Positions 1 to 10,418 of a stretch of 64,000 nt of DNA are shown here, one piece after another; position 1 is the first letter of the stretch; the number at the start of each line of letters is the position of its first letter. This stretch comes from Oreohelix idahoensis (taxonomy: Eukaryota; Mollusca; Gastropoda; Stylommatophora; Oreohelicidae). The notes beneath the pieces were generated by a model that ran no database searches, was not told the origin of the DNA, and saw nothing but the letters and a program-made list of their open reading frames with translations. The stretch lies in contig JAMPIV010010572.1 in assembly GCA_024509875.1 (NCBI GenBank), positions 62,001-126,000 of the forward strand, given 5' to 3'. A program made the translations under genes and the position numbers.

Positions 1-1487
1 GCAGCGTATTTTAATAGGAAAGCAAAAGACAGAGAACTAGCTGTGGGAGAGAAGGTGCTTCTTCTACTACCCGGCAGTCAGAATAAGTTACAAATTGGAT
101 GGCAAGGTCCATATACGGTTCTAGAGAAGGCGTCTAGAACAAATTATAAAATTGACAAAAAGGGGAAGGAGAAGGTATATCATGTAAACCTTTTAAAGAA
201 GTATCTGGACAGACCACTCCAGGAAAGCACCCCCTTACTGACCTTGGCTATCGCCACTAAAATGAAAAAGGAACCACTCACCTCACATGAATACCCATTG
301 CATCCCTGTGAGACAGCTGCACAAGTAAAAGTCAGTAAGCACCTGACTAAAAATCAGATGGAGAGAGTTCAACAGGTTCTGGAGGAACATAAAGATGTAT
401 TAACAGATAAACCAGGACATACAAATTTGCTACAGTATGACATGAAGCTGGTAGACTCAAACCCAATCTGTATGAGAGCCTATTCTGTTCCGTTTGCGAA
501 GGAGAAGGCATTGAAAGAAGAAATAGATTATTTGTTGAAAGAGGGGATTATTTCACACAGTGAATCTTCTTTTAGCTCCAGTGTAGTTTTGTTGAGGAAA
601 CCGTCTGGGGAACATAGACTGTCAAATTGTTGGATCCCCTGAATAATCCATGTATCACGAATTTCATGGATGATATTCTCGTCGCCACAGAGACATTTGA
701 AGAACACATTAACTCTCTGAAAATGTTATTTGATAGGCTTAGGGAAGCGAACTTAACTGCTAGACCAACAAAATGTTGTATTGGATGCAAAGAGTTGGAA
801 TTCTTGGGACACACTGTATATCAGGGTAACATGACCCCTGACCCCAAGAACGTGGAAAAACTGCAGAGAGCACCTAGACCACAAACAAAAAAAGACGTGC
901 GATCATTCGTGTCGTTATGTGGGTTTTACCAAAAATATATCAAAAATTTTAACTTTATATGTGCTCCTCTGACTGATCTGACTCGCAAAGGAAATCCAGA
1001 TAAAATTGTTTGGACTGCGCAATGTGAATTGGCATTCCAAGAGTTAAAGGAAAAACTCACTAGCAAGCCTATTCTGAAATTGCCTGATTTGACACAGGAC
1101 TTTGTGGTGAGAACAGATGCAAGTAATGTAGGCCTGGGGGCGGCTCTGTTGCAAAGGTCCTCTTCACCCAATTGGGAACTGAACCCAGTCGCTTATGCAA
1201 GCCGCAAATTGAATAAAGCGGAGCAAGGATATTCCACAAGCGAAAAAGAATGTTTAGCGTTAATCTGGGCAATAAAAAAGTTCCAAATCTATCTGTATGG
1301 TAGGACTTTTGTGGTCCAGACGAATCATCAGCCCCTAGTGTTCTTATCTCAGGCCAAGCATGAAAATGCAAGATTGTTAAGATGGTCTTTATTGTTGCAA
1401 CCTTATCAGTTTAGTATTGAGTATATCCCGGGGTCATTGAATGTCGGTGCAGATTTCCTCAGTAGGCACCCCTGTGATCAAAATTAG
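1..1487 (+). pseudogene. Gmr1-like Ty3/Gypsy pol, copy A (integrase tail, broken RT, RNase H)
   Basis: The coding frame is open from base 1, so the element enters from outside the window. The first ~70 codons are the integrase C-terminal GPY/F module (motif GWQGPYTVLEK). They are followed directly by the RT N-terminal region (KEEIDYLLKEGIISHSESSF, VVLLRKPSGEHRL). So integrase precedes RT, the domain order of Gmr1-type Ty3/Gypsy elements. Near 622-628 the frame breaks: the part of RT carrying the first catalytic Asp (the DLSKGY block seen in copy C) is missing. Coding resumes at about 627 with FMDDILVAT (the RT DD motif), the RT thumb, and RNase H with RTDASNVGLGAALL and SEKECLALIWAI, ending VGADFLSRHPCDQN. 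Without the RT fingers and palm the copy cannot make active RT. The protein is very close to copies B and C. Confidence 0.93.
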
Positions 1488-2392
1488 AGTAGTTGGCAGG
1501 CGTGAGATTAATTTTATCTATGTGTATCACTGGTTTTGGAACTTGCAGTAGTGCATGTTCTCAAGTGGGGAGATGTGTGATGAATTTACCGTGATACAAC
1601 GTTAAAATATCTCCAATTATAAAGATAACGAGTAAGATAACATGTAGGGATAAAATAATGCTTAAGATACGGGGATACATACTCGCCAATGCCCGCGTTT
1701 CCTACCGCCATTGAAACTAACTAGTTAGACATGCAGACAAAACGGTTACCCTTTTAGACGGGAGGGAAACGGAGATAAAAATCATTATCTCTCCTCTTCT
1801 TCTTCTTCGTTCGCCCTGAAAAGGACGGTGGTTGCGTTGTGTCTGTTTACAACATAGCTGTGATATCTGCACCTTTCGGTCGACACATCCGACTTCTGCA
1901 CGGCATTTTTAAGGACCGGATTTGCCTTCCCATTTCGATCCACACTCGCTCAGCCAGCCTGCACAGCTGCAGACTGTTTCCAGGACCACCACGTGGAGGT
2001 GGAGTGCGGTCTTGACCAGCTCTGGTTCGCTGGTCCTGACGCAGGCAGTCAAGCTATGAGTCGCTGACTGCGGTCTCTATTGCTGCGTCTTGAGGTCCCA
2101 AAAATCATTATGACGGTCTGAACACGTGTTTGAATCTAAAAAGGCAAAAAGACGCAATTTGTAGTTTAAAGAAAAAAATACGCCACTAGTTAACACAATG
2201 TAATGAATTGGTAGAAAAAAGACCTTAGCTCTTGTTAGAAACAGTCGTATCTTAGACGTTTTACCGTAATTAGTTGTTTTGTTTGAATACAGCGGCAAAC
2301 GCCGTGGAGAACGTTCAAAAACAAGTTTCAAAAACTAACCTTGAGAAAAGTAGGTTTTTCTTTAATAATAAAGTTATGAAAATAAAACCTAG
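1488..2392 (+). repeat. 3' UTR, polypurine tract and putative 3' LTR of copy A
   Basis: After the pol stop there is a short untranslated stretch, then a polypurine tract (AAGTGGGGAG, about 1563-1572). A sequence starting TGTGATGAATTTACC at 1576 follows and is the likely LTR start. A similar tract (AAGTGGGGAG) precedes the copy B 3' LTR at 45691. The LTR itself looks unlike the B and C LTRs. I cannot place its right end; no partner LTR is in the window. About 1790-1812 is a TCT-rich microsatellite. No coding capacity seen. Confidence 0.55.
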
Positions 2393-2503
2393 CTAGTTTT
2401 ATAGCCCATCTTAAGCTGACAAATAATATACTTTTATTTATACAAACGGACAGATAACACGGAAGATATGGACGAAAGACCGTATTGTTCCCATCAGACT
2501 AGC
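2393..2503. repeat. 111-bp direct repeat, left copy
   Basis: Starts CTAGTTTTATAGCCCATC and ends CATCAGACTAGC. The same 111 bases, with a few substitutions, recur at 3147-3257. The two copies abut the LINE fragment at 2504-3146 exactly, as a target-site duplication would. Confidence 0.9.
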
Positions 2504-3146
2504 TTACTTACTTAGTCGTTCCCCTTCTACCGTGAGGTGTAGAGGTTTGGAAGAGAGAGCACCAGACTATCCTATTGGCTGTCTTTCTCCTGGCATGGTT
2601 CCATTCTAGTCCTCGATCCTTCAAAGATTGTCTAATGTTGTCCTCCTAGCGGAATCTGGGTCGTCCTCGGGGTCTGGATCCTTGGCTCTTTGTTTCCCAT
2701 GCTTGTCGTGGTATCCGATCTTCTCCCATTCTGCAGACATGGCCAAACCATCTTAATTGCGACTGTTCTACTTGGGTCAGGGGGTAGGATTTAAGGCCTT
2801 GACGTATCGTCTGGTTGCGTACCATGTCTCTTCTTGTTACTTCAACCACCTTCCTCAGATACCTCATTTTTGAGGTTTGGATCTGGCTTTTGTGGGCTGT
2901 AGTCATTGCTCATGACTCGCATCCGTATGTCAAGACTGGGACATAGGTGGAGCGGTATACAGCCATCTTCGTTTTCTTACCAACCTCTCTCTTGCTGAGG
3001 AATCCTCGATTTATGGCCTGAAAAAGTCCCCCAGCTGCTGCTTTTCGAGTGGCCAACTCTTCTTTGATGCCTCCCTTTCGGTCTATAATAGCTCCGAGGT
3101 ATTTAAAGTGGTCGACCTGCTCCAGGACCTGTTCTCCCAGCTTAAT
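2504..3146 (-). mobile_element. LINE 3' fragment, (TAAG)n-tailed family
   Basis: The minus strand encodes the C-terminal part of an RTE-like non-LTR pol: VEVTRRDMVRNQTIRQGL, RWFGHVCRMGEDR and GSRPRGRPR are readable, with frame breaks. It matches the longer copy at 21475-23974. The 3' end reads GGAACGACTAAGTAAGTAA on the minus strand, the family's TAAG-repeat tail. It is 5'-truncated, the usual result of incomplete target-primed reverse transcription. The flanks are 111-bp direct repeats. Confidence 0.9.
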
Positions 3147-3257
3147 CTAGTTTGATAGCCCATCTTAAACTGACAAATAATATACTTTTATTTATACAAA
3201 CGGACAGATAACACGGAAGATATGGACGAAAGACCGTATTGTTCCTATCAGACTAGC
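3147..3257. repeat. 111-bp direct repeat, right copy
   Basis: Begins CTAGTTTGATAGCCC and ends TATCAGACTAGC. It is the same length as 2393-2503 and differs by a few bases (for example TTAAACTGAC against TTAAGCTGAC). Confidence 0.9.
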
Positions 3258-4119
3258 GAACAGTTTTATGTGCATACTTCACTAAAGTTACATTTTTGCG
3301 TCCTTGAGACAGACAAATGCAAAAATCAAACTGCAATGAACTAGCGGTGCAAAGTCGGGAGATAGTGCTAAAAATAACTTAGGAAGCAGGTTTGTGCAGT
3401 TTTTACATGTAGATAGTCCAAAACAACAAGTGAAATTGGGGAAAAGCCAAAATGTGACCGACGTACATTTGAAAAATTGAGATGTACTTTTGACTTTATT
3501 TTCAAAATTTAAATTGAAAAGCTTGGTCTTCCGATCTGATTGGCCAACGCATTTTTATATTAGCGAGATAGAGACGCACATTTGTGCCATTCGATAGAAG
3601 TCTGTCCTGTAACACAGTTCTTAACTGCTAGTGGTGTTTTCCAGGAAATAATACATAAAATTCAGTGGGACGCCATACTCTAGCCAGCAGCTCAGCTGAG
3701 TTTTGCTAGTATTAAGTTACTGTGTTCTCAATTCTGAATTGTGGTAAGGATAAAAGCATTTATCTTGTTTATTTTAATATTTTGAGTGATTGATACTGCC
3801 ATATCATGAAAAATGATTACGACAAGTAAGTGCTTGCTCTAGGTCCCCAGCCGCAGTCCAGGGCCTAGAGACAAACAAATAATATATGGAAACCTAACTA
3901 AGACTATGGAAGGCGGATCTATTATTGAGATCAGTGGGAACATATCACCCATCTTATTGAATGACAGAGGAAACTATTGAACATATCTCAGATGCAATGC
4001 AGTCTTGGGGAACTGGTAGTATTTGAAAACAACAGGGTGAGATGTGCTATGTTGGTCAGAGAGATCTGACCCAGTCTGTGTAATGTTGTTGTGTGGTGTT
4101 GTGTATAAAGACCAATATA
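3258..4119 (+). other. No gene; possible decayed Gmr1-type LTR
   Basis: No coding capacity. Short stretches resemble the copy B LTR in the same order: GAATTGTGGTAAG near 3735 (B LTR near 41075) and ATCTTATTGAATGACAG near 3950 (B LTR near 41265). This suggests an old, diverged LTR into which the Tc1 element later inserted. The match is patchy and by eye only. Confidence 0.3.
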
Positions 4120-4121
4120 TA

Positions 4122-5760
4122 CTGAAGCACATTAAAAACGCACCACTATTATATATACTGATGCCGAGAAGCTGGACAAAAAAAGTGTGGGAATGGATTT
4201 TCCCCGTGTTTGTCATGAGGTAGAGAGCGAATGGCTGCTGGAATGGAAAGTGCATGATTCAACCCACGGGTTTGTGTACAGACTACATGAAAACAATGAA
4301 AGTTACACGTGCAACACGATTCCCAACAGCTATGACCCTGAAAATGTGTACGCGTTATGGCAGTATACTCGGTATAAAAAGGCCGTTGAGACAAAACACC
4401 GAGTACAAGTGCTTGAAATGCCACGACTATCTGAAAACGACCTCCGACGACATTGGTATGTTGGAGACCGGAATGAGCTCGCGGGCCATTGCCAGAAGGA
4501 TGAATTGCCATCACAGCACTATTGTACGTCTCAATGAACGTTACGGAACCACTGGCAGTGCCCGGGATAGACTTCGGAGTGGCCAACCACGAGTTACTAC
4601 CCCTGCGCAAGATCGTCATATTGTGCTGAGTCATCTAAGGAATCGTTCTCTCCCGGCAAGTTAAACAGCAAGAGCAATAGTGGGTAGACGTGGGCAAGTC
4701 TCTGCGAAGATGTCGACTTGAAATGCTGAGTCAGTCTTGGTCAAACATAAGGTCGTATTCTCTGCAAGTGGGCAAGTAGCAATAGTGGGTAGACGTGGGC
4801 AAGTCTCTCGAATGACAGTCATACGACGACTCAGAAATACAGGCCTTACTGCAAGACGACCTTATGTCATGCCAAACTTGACTCACGGACATCGTCAGCA
4901 GCGCCTGCAATGGGCAGAGCAACATGTCAGATGGACTAGACTGCAGTGGAATGCTGTCCTATTTACAGACGAGAGCAGATTCTACATATCCTTTGCTGAT
5001 GGACGTATGCGAATTTGGCGATGGTGTGGAAAGCGCTCTGCAGATTGCTGTGTTCGTCAGCACAACCGATTTGGAGGTGGCAGGATTCACATTTGGGGAG
5101 GATTCAGTTTTCACCATCGCTTGCCTCTTCACGTCTTCCGTGGAAATGTTAATGCTGTGACATATCAAGATGAGGTTCTGGATGCATTTGTTGCTCCTGC
5201 GTTCACAAATTATCCAGACTTGCAGCTTCTCCAGCAGGATAACGCACGTGCGCACACCGCATGCATTATGCAGCAATATCTACAGCAGCAGAACATTGTG
5301 ACGATTGATTGGCCTGCCCTATCACCAGACATGTCCCCTATAGAACATCTGTGGAACGAGCTTGGACGCAGAGTCTACAGGCAAGGTTCTCCAGCTAATC
5401 TGCAACAGCTCGAAGCTGCTCTTACACGTGAATGGGACTTGATTCCCCGGAATTTCCTTCGGAGACTTGTGCGTTCCATGCGGAGCCGCTGCCAAGCTTG
5501 TTTGCAAGCACACACGTTGGACATACCAGATACTGAGGATAGTGTGAATGAATTTTTTTATTGGTTGCATTTTTGGTTTTCTCCCTTGCCTGCACAGAAT
5601 GCAATGAATTTCATAACAATAAATGTAAAAATTAATGACCAGCATGGATTCATAGGAAAATGAATAACGATTCCAAATATGTAAATTTGTTAACACTTAT
5701 ATTTACATTTCACACTCTGTTCCTGGATTATACAGGTGGTGCGTTGTTAATGTGCTTCGG
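4122..5760 (+). mobile_element. Tc1-like DNA transposon
   Basis: The terminal inverted repeats read CTGAAGCACATTAAAAACG at the left and, reverse-complemented, CCGAAGCACATTAACAACG at the right; they run on for some 26 bp. TA dinucleotides flank both ends (4120-4121 and 5761-5762), the Tc1/mariner target duplication. The length of 1639 bp is typical. It holds one damaged transposase gene in plus orientation. Confidence 0.93.
4418..5663 (+). pseudogene. Tc1 transposase, DD34E, frameshifted
   Basis: Starts at the ATG at 4418 (MPRLSENDLRR). A small indel near 4450 shifts the frame; the paired helix-turn-helix DNA-binding region continues in the next frame (GMSSRAIARRMNCHHSTIVR). There is a stop at about 4662 and another near 4720. 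The catalytic domain at 4737-5663 is open: first Asp in LFTDESRF, second in LLQQDNARAHTA, Glu in DMSPIEHLWNELG. I count 34 residues between the second Asp and the Glu, the Tc1 DD34E signature. A 31-bp segment at 4673-4703 recurs at 4778-4808, a 105-bp in-frame step, so an internal duplication sits between the DNA-binding and catalytic parts. It cannot make a functional protein. Confidence 0.93.
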
Positions 5761-5762
5761 TA

Positions 5763-6122
5763 TATTCTATCAAACCGTTAATCTTGAAGTCGTAACGTTC
5801 CAGTGCTGTCAATAAACGGCCATATTGTTGATTGTTATCTATACCAATGTATTTGCCATGAAACCATATTAATAATCTACTATACCTGCATATGATGTCA
5901 ACGTCGATGTCCTTTCGTATAATAAATCGTATCGTGATTGATGTTCTACATGGGTCCAGTATACATTACTTTCAAGTTGGTCAATCTTGTGACCCAATCG
6001 TTATCGTTACGTGTGTCTTGTCTTCATCATACATAACGAAGCAACGACCCACACCGACATTCGCTCCACAAACCAACAATAACAGAAACGTAGCGGTAAC
6101 AAACACATTAACGGATGAACTA
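5763..6122. other. Unassigned spacer
   Basis: AT-rich DNA between the Tc1 element and the Tigger MITE. I see no coding sequence, inverted repeats or known family. The TA at 6121-6122 is the left target site of the next element. Confidence 0.5.
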
Positions 6123-6529
6123 CAGTTGACATTCAAAAATCCGGCCATCGATAATCCGGTTCCTTCAGATTTCCGGCATGGATTTCGGAGCGCATTTTTA
6201 AATTTACCGCGTTGGCGCGCCACTGTTTTCTGGAGCAGTTTATGTTTTGATGCAGCTGTTGGGTCTTGCTTGCACGTGTTAACAGGCATTCCTGCTCATT
6301 CCTTATCATTTTATCATTTATTTGCTGCTGTTTAGCCCCATTATGGATTCAGCAAATAAAAGAAGTGGTGTAAAACGTAAACATCGTGCATTGTCGATCG
6401 CAGATAAAGTGTACAGGTAGTCATTTTCTGCTAAATATATTCAGAATATATAACCATAAACAATCCGGCACTTTCAAAAATCCGGCACTCCTCAGGTCCG
6501 GAGGTTGCCGGATTTTTGAATGTCTACTG
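6123..6529 (+). mobile_element. pogo/Tigger MITE carrying a transposase start
   Basis: Termini read CAGTTGACATTCAAAAATCC at the left and, reverse-complemented, CAGTAGACATTCAAAAATCC at the right, about 24 bp of inverted repeat ending in CCGGC. The left flank is TA; the right flank reads TT, so that site has mutated or the end is off by a base. Near 6343 an ATG opens a short reading frame starting MDSANKRSGVKRKHRALSIA, which resembles the start of a pogo-type HTH_psq domain, and stops after about 25 codons. This is an internally deleted Tigger relative. Confidence 0.8.
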
Positions 6530-6780
6530 TTTGCCGTATTTATGTCCAGTGCGGCTGTCAATTTCTGTGTCCAGTCAGAGTTTGTCATTGATGGTAGACC
6601 CCAGGTATGTGAAGTGGTGCACCACTGCCAATTCATAGTTATCGATAGTGATAACTGGTGTAGCACCCGCATCCTGACACATTCGTTTTCTTTAGACTTA
6701 TTGTGAGGCCAAAGTCCTTGCATGCTTGGGTGAAGCGATTAATCAAGCTCTGAAGCTTCTGTTGGCTATGAGCATTCTAT
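6530..6780 (-). pseudogene. LINE RT fragment
   Basis: The minus strand reads FTQACKDFGLTISLKKT, the post-palm motif common in RTE/CR1-type LINE pols, followed by degraded sequence. Only ~80 codons remain, with several stops. It may belong to the same LINE as the repeat just downstream. Confidence 0.65.
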
Positions 6781-6799
6781 GATAACAATACATTTCAAC

Positions 6800-6975
6800 A
6801 GTCATTATGTGATAAGTGGCGATGCTATTTACGGCACCACCTCAGATTGGGCGAAGAGAGGCTCACACAAGAAGCAGAGGTGAGGAGAAAACGTCGAAAG
6901 GAGCACCAGGAAATTAAGCAGTTGAGGGCTGTCACCTCAGGGGCGCATTCCCATAGTCAGTTATGACTGAAGGGG
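6800..6975 (+). repeat. Dispersed repeat R5, probable LINE 3' end
   Basis: Matches 26790-26995 in opposite orientation: CAGATTGGGCGAAGAGAGG here against CGCCCAATCTGAGGGCC there, and both contain CATAGTCAGTTATGACTGAAG or its complement. It ends in a short (ATT)n run. A reading frame with VRRKRRKEHQEIKQLRAVT suggests the extreme C-terminus of a LINE pol. Confidence 0.6.
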
Positions 6976-7063
6976 CTATTATTATTATGTGATAACTTAA
7001 TAAATTTTAACACGCAATCTTACATAGCTTAATGCATTTCAACGCACAGTCTTACATAACTTA

Positions 7064-7427
7064 CTCAGTCGTTCCATGTCTACCATGAGGTGTAGAAGTT
7101 TGGAAGAGAGAGCGCCATACTATCCTTTCGGCTGTCTTCCTCCTGGCCTGGTTCCACTCCAGTCCTCGGTCCTTCAAAGACCGTCCAATGTTGTCCTCCC
7201 AGCGGAACCTGGGTGGCCCGGAGGCCTGGATCCCTGGCTCTTAGTTTCCCATGCTTGTCGTGGCAGCCGATTTTCTCCCATTCTGCAGACATGGCCAAAC
7301 CATCTTAGTTGGGACCGTTTTACCTGGGTCCGCAGGTGCTGGGTTTTTAGGCCTTGACGTATCGTCTGGTTGCGAACCATGCCCTTCTCCTTTTTCAGCC
7401 GGGCTTGGGACCGGTCTAGGCAGAGTT
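7064..7427 (-). mobile_element. LINE 3' fragment, (TAAG)n family
   Basis: The minus strand carries the family C-terminus (MVWPCLQNGRKSAATTSMG and a degraded SLKDRGLEWNQARRKTA). It is flanked by the 13-mer CTTACATAACTTA (7051-7063 and 7428-7440). That may be a target duplication, but the 13-mer is also part of the local tandem unit, so this is not decisive. Confidence 0.82.
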
Positions 7428-7821
7428 CTTACATAACTTAATAAATTTAACCATGCAGTCATTCATAACTTAATAAATTTAACCGTGCAGTCTTATAGAA
7501 CTTAGTAAATTTAACCATGCAGTCTTATAGAACTTAGCAAATTTAACCATGCCGTCTTATAGAAGTTAGCAAATTTAACCATGCAGTCTTATAGAAATTA
7601 GTAAATTTAACCATGCAGTCTTACAGAACTTAATAAATTTCTACGTAACTTGACCAGCAATTTCCACGTGCATTCTATCACAACTTCAGCCAAAATATCA
7701 ATATTATCATTACTGTATGCTTCATATCCATCATAAATGAAGGTTGATTCTTTCATAACTTGATGAATGTCAACCTACATTTTTAACAAAAGCGCGATAA
7801 TAAATTTCAAATGGCATTCTT

Positions 7822-8439
7822 CAGTGGCGTAACTGCAATGAAAGGAACGCGGGGCATACATTAGGTAGGTCATCCTTATAAAACGGTCTCAGTAACTATA
7901 TATAATCAATACCATTATCATTATCTTACAGTTCCCTTAGGATCAGAGCCTTCAACAACTTTGTGCCAGGTCCGTATGTCCAATGCCATCCGCTCAAATT
8001 CTTTCCTGTTTTGCTTTATCATTTTTCATATCTATACCCATAAATTGTGACATGTTATGATGTTCCAATCCACCAACAAAGGTAATTAAACGAATACGTA
8101 TATAAAGGCGACAACTGCTTTCCTAGCTCGGTGGTCCATGGTTCGATCCCCAGACGAGGGGGAATTTTTTAGATTGCAAACGGCTCCGGGGTCGATCCAG
8201 CTTCATGAATTTGGTACCAGAAGCAACTCTGGGAAGGTTAAAGGCGGGCCGCGTGATGCTGACAACATCACTCATAGTGTGCCGTATGGTCAAGAAAATA
8301 TGGGCGTAATACCATATTTCCAATAGGCCACAATAAACGTGTAACGGGATCCTTTACCTTTTTTTTTAAATACTATCCGGGGCCTACTCGATGCTATGTC
8401 CCCCCCCCCCCCCTCCCCCGTGCGGTAGTTACGCCACTG
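7822..8439. mobile_element. hAT-type MITE with 8-bp target duplication
   Basis: Ends are CAGTGGCGTAACTGC at the left and, reverse-complemented, CAGTGGCGTAACTACC at the right. The 8-mer GCATTCTT directly flanks both ends (7814-7821 and 8440-8447), the hAT target-duplication length. There is no transposase. It carries a SINE (8105-8365) and a poly-C run (8401-8413). Confidence 0.9.
8105..8365 (+). mobile_element. tRNA-headed SINE, family C (5'-truncated)
   Basis: Reads CTAGCTCGGTGGTCCATGG then GGTTCGATCCCCAG, a pol III B box, followed by a body shared with 9985-10256 (GCAAACGGCTCCGGGGTCGA; CAACTCTGGGAAGGTTAAAG). It ends near GTGTAACGGGATCC plus a T/A-rich tail. The A box is lost compared with the other copy. 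Confidence 0.85.
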
Positions 8440-8610
8440 GCATTCTTACATTACTAGATAAACAATTTCAACGTGCATTCTGTCTTAACCAGATCAGCTG
8501 TTTCAACGCGCATTCTTTCATAACCTGATAAGCTATTTTTACGTAAATTCTCTAATAACTTCAGATATAATATCAGCATTAGCATCACTGTATCCTTCAT
8601 TTTCATTATA

Positions 8611-9108
8611 AATACTATTATCAATGAAGAGAACTACCTAGATTTTTGCAATTTTCTTAAGCTACAGCGTCAAGGGAGGTAAGAAAATAATATCTACAAA
8701 TTATTGAAGAGTTGGTTCCCATGAAAACCGAAATGTAAGGATTGTTTCCCTTTACATATTTTGAGGTTTTTCTGAGACATCTCCATATAGCTGGGAGCAC
8801 GCGAGGTACCTACATTTATGAGTCGAGCGAGATGCTGATGTAGGTTATGATTTTGTGGGTGGCTATTCTTCTAGAGGTAAAGATTACGACGTCATAGCTT
8901 CAGATTTAACATTATTTGTGTTAACAGTCGGTGGAGGTTTAAGGTTGTGCGAGACCTAATGCAATCGTGAAGTTGCGAGGCCCTTTTAAAATAACTTCCT
9001 TTTTAAATCGACAAGCATATATTCGTGTACGAGGCCCCTAAAGTCGTGAAGCCCTTGGCGTAAGCATAAGTTGCCTATGCTTAAAACCGCCACTGGTTAG
9101 AGTATCTA
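8611..9108. other. Unassigned; possible hAT right terminus near 9090
   Basis: No coding sequence. Near 9080-9096 the sequence AAAACCGCCACTGG is the complement of a hAT-like end (CAGTGGCGGTTTT). I found no matching left end with an 8-bp flank, so this may be a lone terminus of a broken element. Confidence 0.35.
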
Positions 9109-9440
9109 TTGCGAACCTACAATTTCTTCTTTTTTTTTTTTTTTAAGTACCTTGTTATTGTAGTTATTACGATTACAATGATTGAGCTGACCGTGCCATT
9201 TGAATCCGGATTGGACGAACAACACTTGTTCAAATTGGCCAAGTACAATGATCTTATCACGGACTTGAGACATGACGGGTTCACACCAAAAGTCATAGCT
9301 GTGGACGTAGGTGCAAGAGGTCTAGTGGCTGTCTCTGTACGACCTTCTGAAAATGTTGGGTGTTAAAGGACAGTGAAAACCAAGAGTCTCGGTGAAGCTG
9401 CGGAAAGGTCATCGTGTTGGCTGTAGAGCAACCACAACGG
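9109..9440 (+). pseudogene. Retroelement-type C-terminal endonuclease-like relic
   Basis: Readable residues are MIELTVPFESGLDEQHLFKL, KYNDLITDLR, FTPKVIAVDVGARGLV and, after a stop at 9364-9366, SLGEAAERSSCWLWS. This pattern (ELTVP, KYxxL, EVGxRG, AAExASCW) recalls the C-terminal domain found after RT in some invertebrate retroelement proteins, which may be PD-(D/E)xK nuclease-like. That link is from memory of the pattern. The start lies in a poly-T run, so nothing upstream is coding. I see no RT next to it. Confidence 0.4.
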
Positions 9441-9787
9441 GCTATGAAATTTAGGACAGTAATTTATATGCAACGTAATGGTTACTATAACCAATTCCTC
9501 CAGCTGGCAGCATGGATAAAACCAGGAGTGAAGTAAAATGTTGCAACCAAGATGGAGTGGGTTCAATTCGCAGCGCAAGCGGGAATGCAACAGGAGTGGA
9601 CACTTGGGAGTCATAAACAAGTGGTCCCGGCTCCCTCAGAGTGTAAAGAAGATAAAGTGTCGAAACATTTGTCCGACGGGGGGGGGGGGGGGGCACTTCT
9701 GACGATCAGATTGCCTCCAGTTGTATCGCTCTATACAGAGTTTCTTATTCCTATGAGCGTGATTTCGTCCCTCTTCCCTGTTATTAT
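9441..9787. other. Unassigned spacer with a poly-G run
   Basis: No gene recognised. A run of about 14 G lies near 9678-9691, a likely place for sequencing length error. Confidence 0.5.
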
Positions 9788-9945
9788 GCTTAAACAAATA
9801 ACACACATAAACAGGCATGTTGCAGGCACTCGTAAGAAATAAAAAAGTAGAACACTAGGCAACAGAAAAACAACAAGAGTGATAGACTTATCGGAGACTC
9901 GAACCCAGGACCATTCGAATTGCATCAACGCCTCTCGTCAGGGGG
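9788..9945 (-). mobile_element. tRNA-headed SINE, family A
   Basis: The minus strand reads GGTCCTGGGTTCGAGTCTCC (B-box region), then CTTGTTGTTTTTCTGTTGCC and TTTATTTCTTACGAGTGCC. The same order is seen at 25808-25990 and 35706-35935. It lacks the 5'-most part. Confidence 0.85.
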
Positions 9946-9984
9946 GAACTTTTGACTGACCTTACTGCAAACTAAGAAAGGAGG

Positions 9985-10256
9985 GAAGGAAAGGATCCCG
10001 TTACACGCCCATTGAGGCATATTGGGAATATGGTGTTAGGCCCATATTTTCTTACAATCGGTACACTAGGGGTGTTATGGTCAGCATCACGCCGGCCACC
10101 TTACCCTTCCTAGAGTTGCTCTGGTACCCAATTCATGAGGCTGAGTCGACCCCGGAGCTGTTTGCGGTCTAAAAAATCCCACCTCAACTGGGGATCGAAC
10201 CATGGACCACCGAGCTAGGAAGCCAGTGCACTAACCACTCCGCTACCGTGGCTCCT
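9985..10256 (-). mobile_element. tRNA-headed SINE, family C
   Basis: The minus strand begins GGAGCCACGGTAGCGGAGTG, an A-box-like tRNA head, then CATGGTTCGATCCCCAG (B box). The body is shared with 8105-8365, ending GGGCGTGTAACGGGATCC. This is the more complete family member. Confidence 0.88.
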
Positions 10257-10418
10257 TACTGCAAACTAGGCACCACAAAAATAGTGCTTCAGAGACAGTG
10301 GACATTAGCACGACCGCTTAATGTAATTACGGAATGTCGGACCGTGGAACTACACATACTAATTTTAGACACAATCACTTCGTTATTTATTTCAAGGGTA
10401 ATTATGTTGTTGACAAAT

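Larger units (their letters stand above)
6985..8610. repeat. Degenerate ~33-bp tandem array, interrupted twice
   Basis: The unit reads roughly CTTATAGAACTTAGTAAATTTAACCATGCAGT, with the second half (TTTAACCATGCAGT) best preserved. The clearest copies lie at 7428-7640; diverged ones lie at 6985-7063, 7640-7800 and 8448-8610. A longer period is also visible: 7660-7760 resembles 8510-8610. The array is split by a LINE fragment (7064-7427) and a hAT MITE (7822-8439). Confidence 0.8.

Noticed and set aside
4187..4537. 116-codon frame at the left of the Tc1 element
   Set aside because: Mostly the Tc1 5' UTR; only its end overlaps the transposase start. Not a separate gene.
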